64,000 bases of DNA, from NCBI GenBank assembly GCA_002633005.1, contig NMRA01000129.1:689108-753107 (forward strand), written 5' to 3'. A program made the translations under genes and the position numbers. Under the pieces are notes generated by a model that worked only from the letters and a program-made list of their open reading frames with translations, searched no databases and was not told the DNA's origin. This document shows, in pieces, positions 22,271 to 34,898 of the stretch; position 1 is the stretch's first letter, and every line of letters begins with the position of its first letter. Source of the stretch: Phoronis australis (lineage: Eukaryota; Phoronida; Phoronidae).

Positions 22271-22947
22271 CGCGCTCTTTGATACGCTTGCATTCGTTAG
22301 GACATTCTTACAGGACAACGATGTTTTTATCCAGGCTTCCGGGTTTACATATTCAGTACTTAGCGGCTTCTGAATGTTGAAAACAAAGAGAACCCAATAA
22401 TGACACTAGATTGTTTACAGTAATATACCAATGAGAACAAATTTCAATAGCGGAATAAGCGGAAATATCCTGACTACAAAGGGTCGATCATGACCCGAGC
22501 TCCGTAGACGCAAGAAACTCTGAGCAAGGTCAGGCAAGTCTTTGCGAGATTTTGCATTTCATGAGCGAACCACGTAACCACTCCAGCTTTTCTCGCAACT
22601 GAGAACGCAGCTCAGGTCTTTCCGGGTGTATATCCATAAAATCAATGAAATTGTTCAATGCATTGTTCTTTTGAGGTGATCCTCGTCTCATTTAGTCCCA
22701 ACTCAGATATGTAACCCTTAGCCGTTGTTTCAGATGTCATCTTGAGGTGTTAGTTACATCCGTTAGATAAAAACAATAGATGGAAATGGCATACTTCTGA
22801 GATGATTCTCGTCTCCTAGGATCGTGCTTATACATTTTAAACATCATTAATTTCATGAACGTAGTTTGTAAGCAATACATCAACTCGTTCGTTCATAGTA
22901 TTGCTTTTTGTTCTAAAGTGCTCCTGTCGACTTTTTCGATCGTGGAC
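22271..22947. other. Upstream flank of the Reeler-mucin gene
   Basis: No repeat or coding sequence is clear. An in-frame ATG at 22855 would extend the next gene by 31 residues. Confidence 0.45.
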
Positions 22948-25900
22948 ATGACATGGTACATGATGACTCTTGGACGAGCAATGAGTTTCGTCGTTTTCTT
23001 TTACGTGTTGTTATTCTTTTATTTTGCTCCGCTCTCGTATTGTTATAGCACGGGCGCACCAACCGAGGCTTGTGGGGATATGAAACCCGAGCACAACGAT
23101 CGGTCACCTCGCCCTGATGACGGACCGTGGCGTGTTACGATAGTCAACGCTCAAACGAAGTTACCTATAAACAGTTATACGCCCGGAGAAATTGTACATG
23201 GTAAGGAACTTAACAAAAGTCCGACCCGAAATCAATTAAGTGGTTAACAGAGATGTTCCAAATTTTCAGCTTGCAGAGGAACTGGTCCACCAGCGTTTCT
23301 TCTTGTCTTTCAAATATGTCGCTCAACTTTTCTCCATTCCTGTTGTCGCCCGTATCGTAAGTACAACGCCTGCATGAACGATTTTGTATTAAATATATTT
23401 TTGAAATTCCGCACCTGAGAAATGGACATTTTTCACCTTTCCCTATGACCATTTTTCAAGAGAAGTGAATTCGATCCACTGTTGTCGCAGACCAATGAAC
23501 GACAATTTTTGCATAAAATAAAGAAAAAAAATTAGTACAACCATGTGTCATGTTTTCAGTAATCCTCAACCTCCTAAAAAGACAACCTCTTGTTAGTGAC
23601 TAATGGCCGTCCACAAGTGTACGAAACACCCAGCTCCCTTTTAAGCCGAATTTGATTTTGTTTTTCAGTCTTTATAAAATCAATTAACAATTGGAGGTTC
23701 AAAGGTATAATGATGAGGGTGGAGGCAGAGGACGGAACATCTGTGAGTGGATCGTGGGAGAATCTCACCCGCCATTTTAAAACCATGACGTGCACTTCAC
23801 AAGGCGACACGTTAACTCACGTGTCTAGCAACTACCGGACGAACCGCGAGGAGTTCCTGTGGAGAGTACCAAAAGATTTTGATGGAAAACTGAGATTCAA
23901 GTAATGCTTTTGTCGCCATTGTGTAATCTATAGAGTTTGAATGCATTATTCGCAGTTTCTTAATTCAGTTTCGAAGTGGACCGATCTTAGCAAATTTACC
24001 AAACGAAAAACCAGAACCCACTTCAAAGTGGATAATCTAGACCACACATAAGTGCTGAATAACTACTGATCAGATTTCTCATTATAACTTTGTAACAAGT
24101 CTCCTTCTCGTAATTGTACTCGAAATTAACCTTGTGCTGGCTCAGACCATGCAGTCAGACTTTGTGACCGCCGCAATTAATAACCCAGGTTTAGGACCAC
24201 GAATCAAAGAAAAATGATGTTATCGTGCTTTGCTGTCCTGAAGCACAGGCGAACGTTTTTATGTTGTTATCTGGTAAGTGTTGACAAGCAACTAGTATTC
24301 GAGATTCCCTAATACATGGCTTTACGATAATATTCATTTAACGTTTCACATCGGCCGGTAACTGCGATAGTTCTTCACTAAATCCGAGGGCAGTTATAGC
24401 TACATGCAACACACGAAATGTTTTAGACGTTTTCCAACGTTTATCAAAGACGCTTTTGTTCGAGTTATATTTACTTGATAAGAACCTAACGGGCGTTATC
24501 AAATAGTAAGGCGACAAAAGATCAGCGCTGACGCATCAACCTTCGACAGGTCACTGATTAATATACTTACTCTGATCGGTTTATGACTCTATTAACCTCA
24601 TTTTGATCCTCTTGACTTCTTGGTTGTATTAGATATGAATTATTAAAGTTTTCAGTTACTTAACGTATATAAGTGAAAATATTCATTTGTTTCAGGGTAT
24701 CCTTGGTTTTGAGTAGAAGTTATTTCTACGTAGGGATCAAGTCACCTATTATAATTAACTCGCCCCCAACTACTACTGTAACCACAACCGCAGCTACAAC
24801 AACAACAATGATGACGACGACACAAGCTCCCACAATGAAGGCGACCACAACCATCGAACAACCAACGACGTCAACCACTACTTTGCCACCAACAACAACG
24901 AGGATCACGACTCGGCAAGCATCGACAACAACTACAGTGCCGTCGACGACATCCAAGACCACGACTCAGCAACCATCCACAACAACTACAGTGCCGTCGA
25001 CGACAACCAGGGCCACGACTCAGCAACCATCCACAACAACTACAGTGCTGTTGACGACAACCTCGTTCGCTACTCGGCAACTATCGACATCTCTTGCAGT
25101 GCCGTCGACGACAAGAGCAACTATACAAATCACGAAATCTCCCACAACGATAGAAACAGCAACGGACACGCGTTCCACAGCAACAGCAGCGTCTTCACTA
25201 ACGGAAACGAAAAAAATAACGACAATACATTCGACAACGAGCAAAAAGACTGCCACAACGACTACAACAACAACAAAAACAAAAACAAAAACGACCACAC
25301 CTCCTCAATCTACCACATTTCCGAAGCCTAAAGTAACGGCAAAGAGAACTACAACGAAACGAACAGCTCCACCAAATGTATCTCATCCACGGACCACAGC
25401 TGTACCAGAAAACCAAGATAGTTCTGCAACTACAGTCGTCATATTACAGCCGAAAAAGAGTCACGATTATAAAGTATCTGTAGCTTTGGAGTTAAACGTA
25501 CAGCACAATGCCAGTTTTTCAGATAAAAACAGTAGTCTGTTTAAGACTCTCGAAAGTTTCGTTTGTCGTGAGTTCGCAAAAACGTTGCAAAGGCATAAAA
25601 AGGAAATTGATAGTTGCGAAATGATGGACTTTTTTCAAAACAAAATAGCAATGTTTCATTTGGGATTTAAACAAGACATATCTTACAGGCGTCCTGCAGA
25701 GATGTTCAAACAAATTAGAGCAGAAATGAGCAACTATTTGAACAGTAACAAGGCTAATCTCTCGGCGAAGCTTGTGTCCATTACAGACGTAGATGAGTGC
25801 AAAACGCCGGCTACTAACAAATGCTCACAATATGCTAAATGTATTAATTTGAAAGGAACGTATAAATGTGAATGTTTAACAGACTACCATAGTCATTGGA

Positions 25901-26382
25901 AATACGTGACTGGTAGAGTTTGTCTGCAAATGTGCAACAAGACGAATCCATGTAAAAATGGCGCAGAGTGCGAGACTCAAAACGAGGGCTCGGTTAAGTG
26001 TATTTGTGCGCAGGGATTCGCAGGAGAATCTTGCGAAACCAAAAGCGGTCTGACTGTAGCCGAGATCGCTGCTATCATAGTGGTGATGATCTTGGTGCTT
26101 GTTATCGTTCCAACCGTTGTCGTATGCATCTTGTTATATCGAGAGCGCAAACGGAAGAAGTTGTTGGCGGTAAAACAGAGTGAGAAGTTTGACGATTATT
26201 TTCCACCGAGTTACGCTGAAACGTACTTACGCCTTGCTTCTACCTTTCCAAAGATGGTTTCTTCAGATGAAATGAGCACTTTTCCACGTCAAAGTAAAAG
26301 AAACAGCGAAGAGTCGTTTTCATTCACTCTGCCACGACCTCAAGTAAAAGAAGATGGAGCTTCAGGAAATCGTGACGTGTGA
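22948..26382 (+). CDS. Reeler-mucin-SEA-EGF-EGF single-pass membrane protein, three exons
   Basis: Exons 22948-23200, 23669-23900 and 24696-26382 join in phases 1 and 2; 723 residues from ATG 22948 (alternatives 22855, 22960). A hydrophobic signal peptide (~15-35) precedes a Reeler domain (~37-178): STGAPTEACGDM, SYTPGEIV, FKGIMMRVEAEDG and YFYVGIKSP. Residues ~184-400 are a Thr-rich mucin tract with diverged ~20-residue repeats (TTTTVPSTT). A SEA-like domain follows (~415-525), then EGF1 starting DVDEC (calcium-binding type, ~527-572) and EGF2 (~575-610). One helix (~617-643) is followed by RERKRKK and an 80-residue tail with PPSY (~665), a possible WW-domain ligand. I infer a heavily O-glycosylated cell-surface protein. 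I know no named orthologue; the domain order is unusual. The SEA cleavage motif is not evident. Confidence 0.88.
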
Positions 26383-29300
26383 AACGTGCACTTAACCAAG
26401 ATTCTGTCATGCGCACAGTGTTTGAAAATGAAAGGCAAGCGTTGAGGTTCTGCGAAGTACACTACCAACAATTTAAAAGCAAACTGAGAAATGGTTTAGA
26501 TGCAGTTTGCCTAATTAATATTGTATGCAAGTGCATTCAGCAGTCGATATTTAAAAGTAAACATGTGTACAGAATCCAATGGACCTACCTATAACCTGGG
26601 GCTGCGTTTTGGAAACTCGGGATACTCGCGAAGCATTTGCGACGAGAGAGAACCCTTAAATTGTATCCAATAATTCAACATACCTAGCTCACCGACCAAT
26701 CTATTGATTGGCTGCCGTTTTTCTAGGATGCGCAAGGTCCCATGCCCTACTCGCGAAACAATCACTTGATTTCGCATATTTTTTATCTTGATTGTCGCGA
26801 GCTTTTTAATCTTACGGAACGCATCCAGGCCTGCGCGATGTCCATATTCACTATTTCTAGGCAAAGTTTGTATTTATATATTCATTCATTGTACTTAAAA
26901 TAGTAAATATGTATCATGATCTCTCTCTGACGCCCTTCGTTTAAACATGAAGTTCTAGCCCGGACGTGCGTTCAGTAGACGCTAGGACCTACGCTAGGAC
27001 CTAACTAAAATCCAGTCAAAGTCACGTGTTCTCATTTAAAATACATGGCAATGTCTCACGTAATCTTGTGAAGTCTTGCTTTTTAGCGAGGTCCTAGCGT
27101 TACTGAGCGGGAGGCTGGAATGCCAACTTCAATCTCTCGCTGGTGAGCTTTCGCCGCGCATGCGTGGCATTTGTTTGCAATGGTTCGTTTGTTCCGGTGT
27201 TGGTTCTTGCAATGCAATTTGCTGACACTGAAACTTTTCGCAACTCCACCAACTTTCAACCGAATTGCATAAAAGTAATTTCATTAAAAAGCTCTTCACC
27301 TATTTTTAATGGTGTGTGGTTATATCAGAAGCACATGATAAATAATTTAATTCATTAACAATTATCATTTTGCATTCCAGAAAGGTTTAAAAATGCCAAG
27401 AATAGCAGGGTGTAACAGTAACGTAACAAGGAAATGAACCAGAGACTATAACTGACAAGTTAAAACAGCAGGAAACAAATTCAATGATTCAAAAGAATTT
27501 TATCCTATCACGATAATGAATATAGAATATGCAACCCTCTAAGTTGCTGTGAAGAATTTAGTCAAGTATTCATCCAAAATTATGCATGTGGTTTATATAT
27601 TATTTGGACCTTTGGTGGTGTTTGATACAGTTACAGTTTGATACAGTTACACTCCTCAGTAAAAACTCAAGATGCAGTAACATTTTTAAAATATAATTAA
27701 CTAATTACTTCAAGTACCAATCTGAAATTTGCAGATAAAGGCTGCCTGATAGATAAAAATGAGCAAACTACTGTGTAGCTTCAAAATGTACTGTGTACAG
27801 ATCGTTCCAGCTTCCTCGTAACCATAAAATCATCCTATACAGATCAAGATGCAGATTATTCCTAAACAACGACAAATTTAGACGTAAATTGCTTCACCAC
27901 TGTGTTCCTGTAGAGACACTCAGACATACGTGCATATTTTACTTGCTTGTATGGTATGCGTGGAGCAGAGGGCACTGCTTTTCCAGAGACTCGAACAATA
28001 TCCCAGTATTTACAAAAAATATTCAGATCTTCAACAAATGCTAAATAAATATTTTTTCTAAATTGTTGTAAACGACTTGACTTGAATGAAAATAAGGTTT
28101 TATTCGAAATAGTTTCAAAATTTCTTTCTCTTTGTGCCAGAATTGATAACACCGTATACATCAGTGTGCTTATTTTCAAATCGTCACCTTGATTGTAATA
28201 TCACTTATTGCGTATGGAAATAATTTATCTACATTCGTAATCATATTTATATTTAATGCATATCATTGTAATTTCAATATTATTTTACCAATTTATGTAT
28301 GTGTGTGTAATTGTAAATAGATTTCTTTGTGCTGTGCGGGTCTCGCAAACAGGAGTCAGGAGTTCACACCACTGAGCTACACTGTGTCCTCAGTGTAGAA
28401 TGGGAAATTTCAGGTGCCGTAAAATTCATCAAACGTCACGTTTTTTCTTCGTCAAACGAGAAAATAGGGCTATATCGCGTGGGAAATTACAATAGTATAT
28501 GATAATTTGTCGATTTCGCCGTGTGTCAAAACACAGGGCATCTTGATGGTGTGTAGGGATGGCGGGTATCAGATTACATCATTTATAGGTAAATTTTCTT
28601 TTTCATAAATTTCACTTCACGGGTACAGGTAAATACTACAGGTAAACATCACACAAAATAAATATTACAGAAACAATTGAAGAGTAATAATTATTAACTG
28701 CAGAACAAATACACAGAAACCAAATGTCACTTCATGATTTTACGTGACTCCCAAAAATGTCTTCTTGAAAAACTCCAAGCATGTAGTTTGATAGTTCTTC
28801 GGAAGTGGTTTTAAGACTGGAGCTGAAAAGACATCAGAGACCAGACTATTCCTAGCATCCAGTCAGAGCTAAAGGTCAGTGCGATGACCAATTCAATTGT
28901 TGGGTTCGTTGATTAATTTTGCCAGGAGGTCGCTGATTGTCTGGAAGGGTGCCTCACGAGTCTCATTGGGTTAACAAAAATGACAAAATGCAAACGCAGC
29001 AATGAAGTTGGGCTTGGTTTGATAACTACAATACACGATCAAAACTCAACCGGGCAGACAGCGAGAAATTTACAGAGGAAACTCTCGCGGCTAGTCTCGG
29101 GATCACATGCTCTAATACTAAAATAAACAATGAGATAACTATCTGATTGAGGATACATAAGATACGAGCGGGAGTTGGAATTCTATGGTTTAAGAACGTG
29201 GCTACAGGATCACAAATGTGCGGGACAATTTGGACGACCAATGGGTTATGATCTAGTATTTTCCGTCCGTTTTCAAATAGAAGTTTTGGGATGTGACATT

Positions 29301-30170
29301 TTAAAGTAGTATAGTAGGTTGCGCGACGGTTAGGGTGATTTGTCGAAACAGTTAACTACATGTACATTTCAATTTAACCAAACACATAAATTCACAGTTG
29401 GGATGCTTTTCACAATGAGACAGGCCCTTTGTCGCAAACAATTTTATTTTGGTCAATGACTTCAGTTTTGATCGGCTGCTCTACATTATCGTTTTGTTAG
29501 AATTTAAATGCAATACGAGTTATTCAAGTCAAAATAAGGCGTGACTGACATCCACTCTGCCCGCAGTTGGCTCGAGCAATCACAGTGCTTCAATGAAAAT
29601 ATTCATGCGACAATGCCGCGGTTCGCAGTCCTATAATTACCCTTATAACGGACTATATTTTAGTTCGGAATTAAATAAGAGAAATGGTACTAGCAAAATC
29701 AGATTTAATCCCAACTTATATCAAACAAAGCTACATCAATTTGGCAACACAATTTTCTATGTTGAACAGATTTAAGTATAAAATGTTATGCTTTTTAAGT
29801 TTATTTAATATTTTTTTTGGTTATGTACTAACAAAACGTGCAGTGCAACAGTGACACTGAACTTTCATTTTTATGAACTTAAAAAAATTGATAGTAGAAT
29901 CGCAAATATGCACAGGATTATATTTTAAAAAGTGTTCCTGCTTTATTAGCACCTTTGAATTGATGGCACACATTCTTTGATCTATAAACTGATAAATGCA
30001 ATTTTTGTCTTAGTGGCCCACAATAATGGCCGTGTTAACCGCGATTGTTTACGACACTGTTCCGTAATACACAAAATACGTAATTTCGCTTGGGAACACA
30101 CTACCTTGCCTTAGATGTCTCAGTGAGAAGTCGACGGGGTTCCATCAATCAAAGCGATAAATGAACGAAC
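26383..30170. other. 3.8 kb without a recognised gene
   Basis: Noted inside: a short direct repeat ACGCTAGGACCT x2 near 26978-27002; a dispersed repeat at 29037-29108 matching 12982-13052; and a degenerate tRNA-like box A on the minus strand at 28369-28379. Minus frame 27862-28179 (105 codons) and plus frame 27793-28044 are open but unrecognised. Confidence 0.5.
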
Positions 30171-30815
30171 ATGCCAAAATCAACTCCTGCAAAAGTCCAG
30201 CTTAGTCTACCTGCGGGGGTAATCAGGGCCATTGGGGCATCCTCGAACAACAAAAGGGCGAAATCATTTAATGCGAAACTACAAAATGCACACGATGCGG
30301 AACAAGAAAAAATTAAAAGGATTTGGATCAAAAAGCACAAAATGGAAAAGAGGAAACTACGTCAAACGTTGAATCAAGACATGAAAAATATCAAACAAGT
30401 ACGAACACAAGTCAAGCACTTGCCGCGAACTTTACATGATGACGATACAAAGAGTTCCACCCAACATCAAAAAACGGCAAAGTTGACTATGAATTCGCCT
30501 GCTTTAATACATAAGAGGCCATTGTTTCCAACTCTTCAACTCAAGGAATCGCAAAGGTATAACGAGTGGAATTCATGGAGCAAAACAAGCCAAACAGGCG
30601 AGCGACATCTGTCATCTACTAACGTGCGGACAAGTATGCCGTATTGCAGGGAGGCGGTGGCTGACAAGGGAATGAAGCAATATTTGGAGATGATCACCCA
30701 CACTCAAAGAGGGCGTCTAATGAGTTCATCAGAACTCGGAAGACTGGGTCAAGGAGTGAAAGGAAAGTTTGAGAAAATACGACATAACACCTGGCCCTTA
30801 CTTAAACACGACTAA
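30171..30815 (+). CDS. Uncharacterised basic protein, single exon, 214 aa
   Basis: The frame starts at ATG 30171 and ends at TAA 30813-30815; an AATAAA lies at 30875-30880, the right place for a poly(A) signal. The protein is rich in Lys and Arg. Residues ~28-75 are charged and probably helical (KIKRIWIKKHKMEKRKL), and the C-terminal third is more varied, with SMPYCREAVADKG and RGRLMSSSELGRLGQ. There is no signal peptide or membrane segment. A short upstream ATG at 30161 opens another frame that overlaps the start. I do not recognise the family. Lack of introns could mean a small intronless gene, a retrogene or the last exon of a longer gene. Confidence 0.65.
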   Translation: MPKSTPAKVQLSLPAGVIRAIGASSNNKRAKSFNAKLQNAHDAEQEKIKRIWIKKHKMEKRKLRQTLNQDMKNIKQVRTQVKHLPRTLHDDDTKSSTQHQKTAKLTMNSPALIHKRPLFPTLQLKESQRYNEWNSWSKTSQTGERHLSSTNVRTSMPYCREAVADKGMKQYLEMITHTQRGRLMSSSELGRLGQGVKGKFEKIRHNTWPLLKHD

Positions 30816-30874
30816 CACATGCGACAGAAACTCAAACACACGCACTGTTTATTGGAAGCAAAATCTCAGCGACT

Positions 30875-30880
30875 AATAAA
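30875..30880 (+). terminator. Poly(A) signal AATAAA
   Basis: Canonical hexamer 60 bases after the stop of the 214-residue gene, same strand. Confidence 0.55.
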
Positions 30881-33800
30881 GACTAATTCATTATAAAAAG
30901 AACATTAACACTTATATAGATTTTACTTTATAATCCAGGATTGCGAACGGATTATCCAGCTCACAAGATTTAGCATGTTTTGGATGCCTGTCAGGACACA
31001 CTACAGTTCAATGTTTCCGCACGCGCAATTTTAGGAATGGCCAGCCGGAAGCCTTTCCTAGAGTCGGCGGTGGTTTCGATTTCTTTTTGGTAATAGAGAT
31101 GGAATACTACCACGGTAAAGACCAACTTAACAAGAGGAAATTTCTAATTCGATTTTCGTTTATAGCCAACTAAACAGCGTAAACTACAGCTGTAAAAACC
31201 ACAACATTATGTCGTTTGCATGTAGGCCCCATGACTCCATGGCCCCATGCGTGGAACGGGAAGCTCGTGAAAAATATCTTTTTTAAAAACAATTTCTGAC
31301 GAAAGTACCATCTCCCAACTTCTAGTACAGAGCGGAATTTACTTTCCCCTGTGAGGAAATTTCCAAAAAAAATCCCAAATTTCAAGATTTTTGAAATACG
31401 CGCGAAGGAAAAACTCTGTGGTTACTACGGAATTTCTAATCTCCCTCCCATTTATGATAAATGCGCGCATGCACTCAGTCATTTGCTTGATGTCGATTGT
31501 CAGGTCACATTTCCATATAAGGCAAATGTGTTACGTCTATGTCTTGCCATACAAGATAAGGAGACGTGGTTTGCCTTGTAGGTGAAAAATTGACAAAGTG
31601 GCGAGCAGTCGACAGACCTTTTTGAAATTTGAAACTAAAAGAAAATGCTTTGATATCAACGCAAATTAGAAATCTTCATGTCTTTTGAGCAAATACTAAA
31701 ATTACCTGGTGAGCAGATTGAATTCTGTATCAGTGACAGAGAAAAAAATTCAATATTGCAATTTAGTCTGTTTATTGCGTTCCAGGCCTCATTAAATTAG
31801 ATATCAAATATTGCTATTTTTTCTACGGGTCTCGATCGATTAGTGGTGAACTTGTGAAATCCAGTGACAATATGACAATAACAGAGTGTAAGTTCACGTA
31901 AATAATGGATTTCCATTTTGCAACCTATCACGGGTTCTCAGCTCAGTGGCTACAATCTGAAGTCTTTTTCACTCCAGCTCGTACACTATGCTACAATCGG
32001 GTAAGTCTTTCTTGCAAATTAACCAATGTTAAGATGCAGCAAAATAACTATTTTTTATTTTTTTTATTTCAAACCCCAATCAAAATTATGTCAATGCAAC
32101 ACCAATAAAAACCCCACATGATAACAAAAGATTAACAAGCATTGTGAAAACGTGATTCACATTGAAACAATTATTAATTGCGCAAGACGTGAAAAACGAA
32201 CTATTTCCATAACACCGCACTGTGGGAAGCCCAAAGAACAAAGTTCAGACCAAGTTGATGCGGGATACAATCCGTAGACAAAAGAATCTCAGGAACATAC
32301 TGTAATCACGTACTTAGCATGCAGAACATCTCGATAAGTGTTACGTAATCAGGATGTTCTCGCGCCTAAAGAACGCCCGCCTCCTGGCCAGTCAAGTGTT
32401 CCTGCTCTCAAACAAATCCCAGCTCCCGAGTCCAAACAATAGTACCACAGCCTTGAATTTATTAAGTACTCGCTGGCCAAAAAGCAAACACTGCAGACAC
32501 ATTGCAAAGGAGGCATGGGATACCCGGCATCTTACTGTTTATGCCAGGGTTCCGTTGTAGGCGCAGTGCGGTTTTTGTTCAGCAAGAGCGGATGTTTGTG
32601 TGACACTTGTGGCGAAAAATCTCCGGAAACGGAACTTCTATCCCATAATTCAACATTTCAGCCGGGCTGACCAATCATTTCAGTGACCGCAGTTTTGCTA
32701 ATGCGGTGTGGGCCTACCATCCCGAGTGCAGGGGTCGTGATTCGCCTTTCGCTCAGGTGTTTTAGTTTTTCGCGAGTGCCTTGCGCCTGCGGAAGATATC
32801 CTTGTCTTTAGTAGAATGGTCTTTTGTTTTAGATCAACACTTCCGTCCAACAGCTTCACTTAAATCCATAAACATGAATACAACAAACTCGTAAGCTATT
32901 TCAGCTTAATTAAGTCAAGATCAATTAAAACCACCATAAGCTGTACTCTTTTTTAAGAAAACATCAACTTTCTCCACCAGCCCAATTGCTTTCACAAAGC
33001 TAAGTCATCACGCTCTTAACTTGGTTTCAATTCAAACTGTTTACAATAAATCACCCAAATTCCTCTGACAGCCATACTGCATCTGGTGACAAACTGACCC
33101 GACGCGACCAACAGCTTGGTCTCAAGCAAAAACGATCCGTCAGTTCTTTTCAAGCCTAGAAATTGTGCCCAATCTAAGAAAAGAACAAGATGAGACTGAT
33201 TTTATAACTTTAAGTACCTGGCCCAAATTAAAAGTTATTTTTTGACAGAAAGCCCACATTTATTGCCCCATAAACTAAGAAAGATTGGCGACACTTGAGA
33301 GAATCCAAACTAAAAAAAATCAAGTACATAACTAACTCAACCGAATACAAATCACTGGTTTAAATCTTAAGTGCCTAAAATTTACTAGACTTTTTGCCAT
33401 GAATATTAACAGAATCCAGAGGTCATAATTTTACAATTAAACCTTGTGTGACCTTTGCCATTTAAAATCACATAACCATCCCAATGTTCTTAATGTCAGT
33501 TTAAATGTAAAGATTTGTAGTGTACGTGGTAAAACCATAAATACGGCACTGTCCTACTCTTTAATGACGCATGTTTCAATTGAACATCATGATAAATCAA
33601 TTGAGAAACAGCATGTATAATGGTAACCACTCAGCAAATGTAGATTGTAACACACTGTTAAAACAGCAGTGCTAAATAAAGTTCATGAAATCAGCTTTTA
33701 TTTACAAATTACCCGAGGTCATCCTCCAAAATAAGTGGTGGGAACATGGACTTGTTAAACCTTGGCTTATAAGTATTTGAAATACGCCTGCTAAAATTCG

Positions 33801-34898
33801 CTTTTAAAGGGACCAATACCAGAAAGAAAATAACTTTTATAAACCAGTCTCACCTGTATTCGAACCTGTCACGTATTGAAATCTTACTCATTTGTACTGT
33901 TTGCATAACTAACAAGGTTTATGTGTAAAACATTTCACTTGCAGGTTACTACTTTCAGACAGTTCACCGGATAATTCTAGTCTAGGCAATCCTCAGCAGA
34001 ACTCAGTTATTGAGTTTCATCCACTTCTATCAAAAATGTTCATATATTCCCCAAGATAATGTGACATCGCTGATTCAAAATCTAAAAGTCCAGGGAAGAA
34101 CCAACATGTGAAAACATTCAAAAATACCTTGAATGAGTCAGATCTACTGCCTTCATTTCTACAAGTGACAATTCAATACATTGTCGTCCCTATGGAAAAC
34201 ATTGTCAAATCACCAAGATTATACCAAAATGAATCCAAGCACTACCTACAATTTGACCTTGTGACCTAAGAATATGGCTAAAGAACTCTTATTAATCTAT
34301 GAGCTCATGTGGCCCAAACACCAACACAATGACAATACCACAATATTACCAGACCCTTATTCACTGTATTTTGAATTTCATGAGACTGCACAGCTGCCAC
34401 AGTAAATCTTGCACCAGTCGGACACGCACAAGACGGATTTTCACTCAGCTGGGACAAAGTTCCACGTCACAGTAATGTTGATCTAGCTTATGCATTGATC
34501 CACCTTATGCAAGTTTTACAGTATTGCTAAAATACTACATGGTGTGAAGCAGACACTGAGTTAACAGGAGTGAGGCAGGAATGGCATGTTTGAGGAATTA
34601 CTGAGGTATGAACCTTAAATTTATCCACTCAGTGACGTTACAAGATCTTGAACACTGAACAATGTGTTCGCTTGACATTTTGTGAAAATAGAGATTTTAC
34701 TGAAGACCTTATGCTGAGAAGTGTAGTTTGAGACACTTAAGCTGTTATGAGGGGTTTAATCTGAAACCACACCCTAGAGCAACATTCATTTGATATTTTG
34801 TGACCATAGAGATTTTTCCAAAGATACTCTGTTGCGAAGTGTACTTTCAGGCAGACAAGTTGTTACTATGAAGAGTTTCCTCTGTAACCACGCCTTAG
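30881..34898. other. 4 kb mostly without a recognised gene
   Basis: Contains a 68-codon frame with mitochondrial-presequence character (32354-32560, listed separately) and, near the transporter's 3' end, two diverged units of about 120 bp (34655-34760 and 34780-34890) sharing ATTTTGTGA--ATAGAGATTTT and GAAGTGTA-TTT; these may be in its 3' untranslated region. Confidence 0.5.
32354..32560 (+). CDS. Short ORF, possible mitochondrial-type N-terminus, 68 codons
   Basis: The frame opens with ATG and MFSRLKNARLLASQVFLL: Arg/Lys alternating with hydrophobic residues and no acidic residue until near codon 50, the look of a mitochondrial targeting peptide. It ends at TAG 32558-32560. It could be the first exon of a gene, a small protein or chance. 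I find no convincing next exon on this strand within the following kilobases. Confidence 0.25.
   Translation: MFSRLKNARLLASQVFLLSNKSQLPSPNNSTTALNLLSTRWPKSKHCRHIAKEAWDTRHLTVYARVPL

Noticed and set aside
24726-25416. Minus-strand frames rich in Val, Cys and Arg opposite the mucin tract
   Set aside because: They are the antisense of the ACA/ACG/ACT codons of the Thr-rich region.
28338-28380. tRNA gene or tRNA-derived SINE on the minus strand
   Set aside because: TAGCTCAGTGG is a good box A, but the box B-like GTTTGCGAGACCC is poor, the spacing is short and no cloverleaf can be closed. At best a very decayed SINE head.
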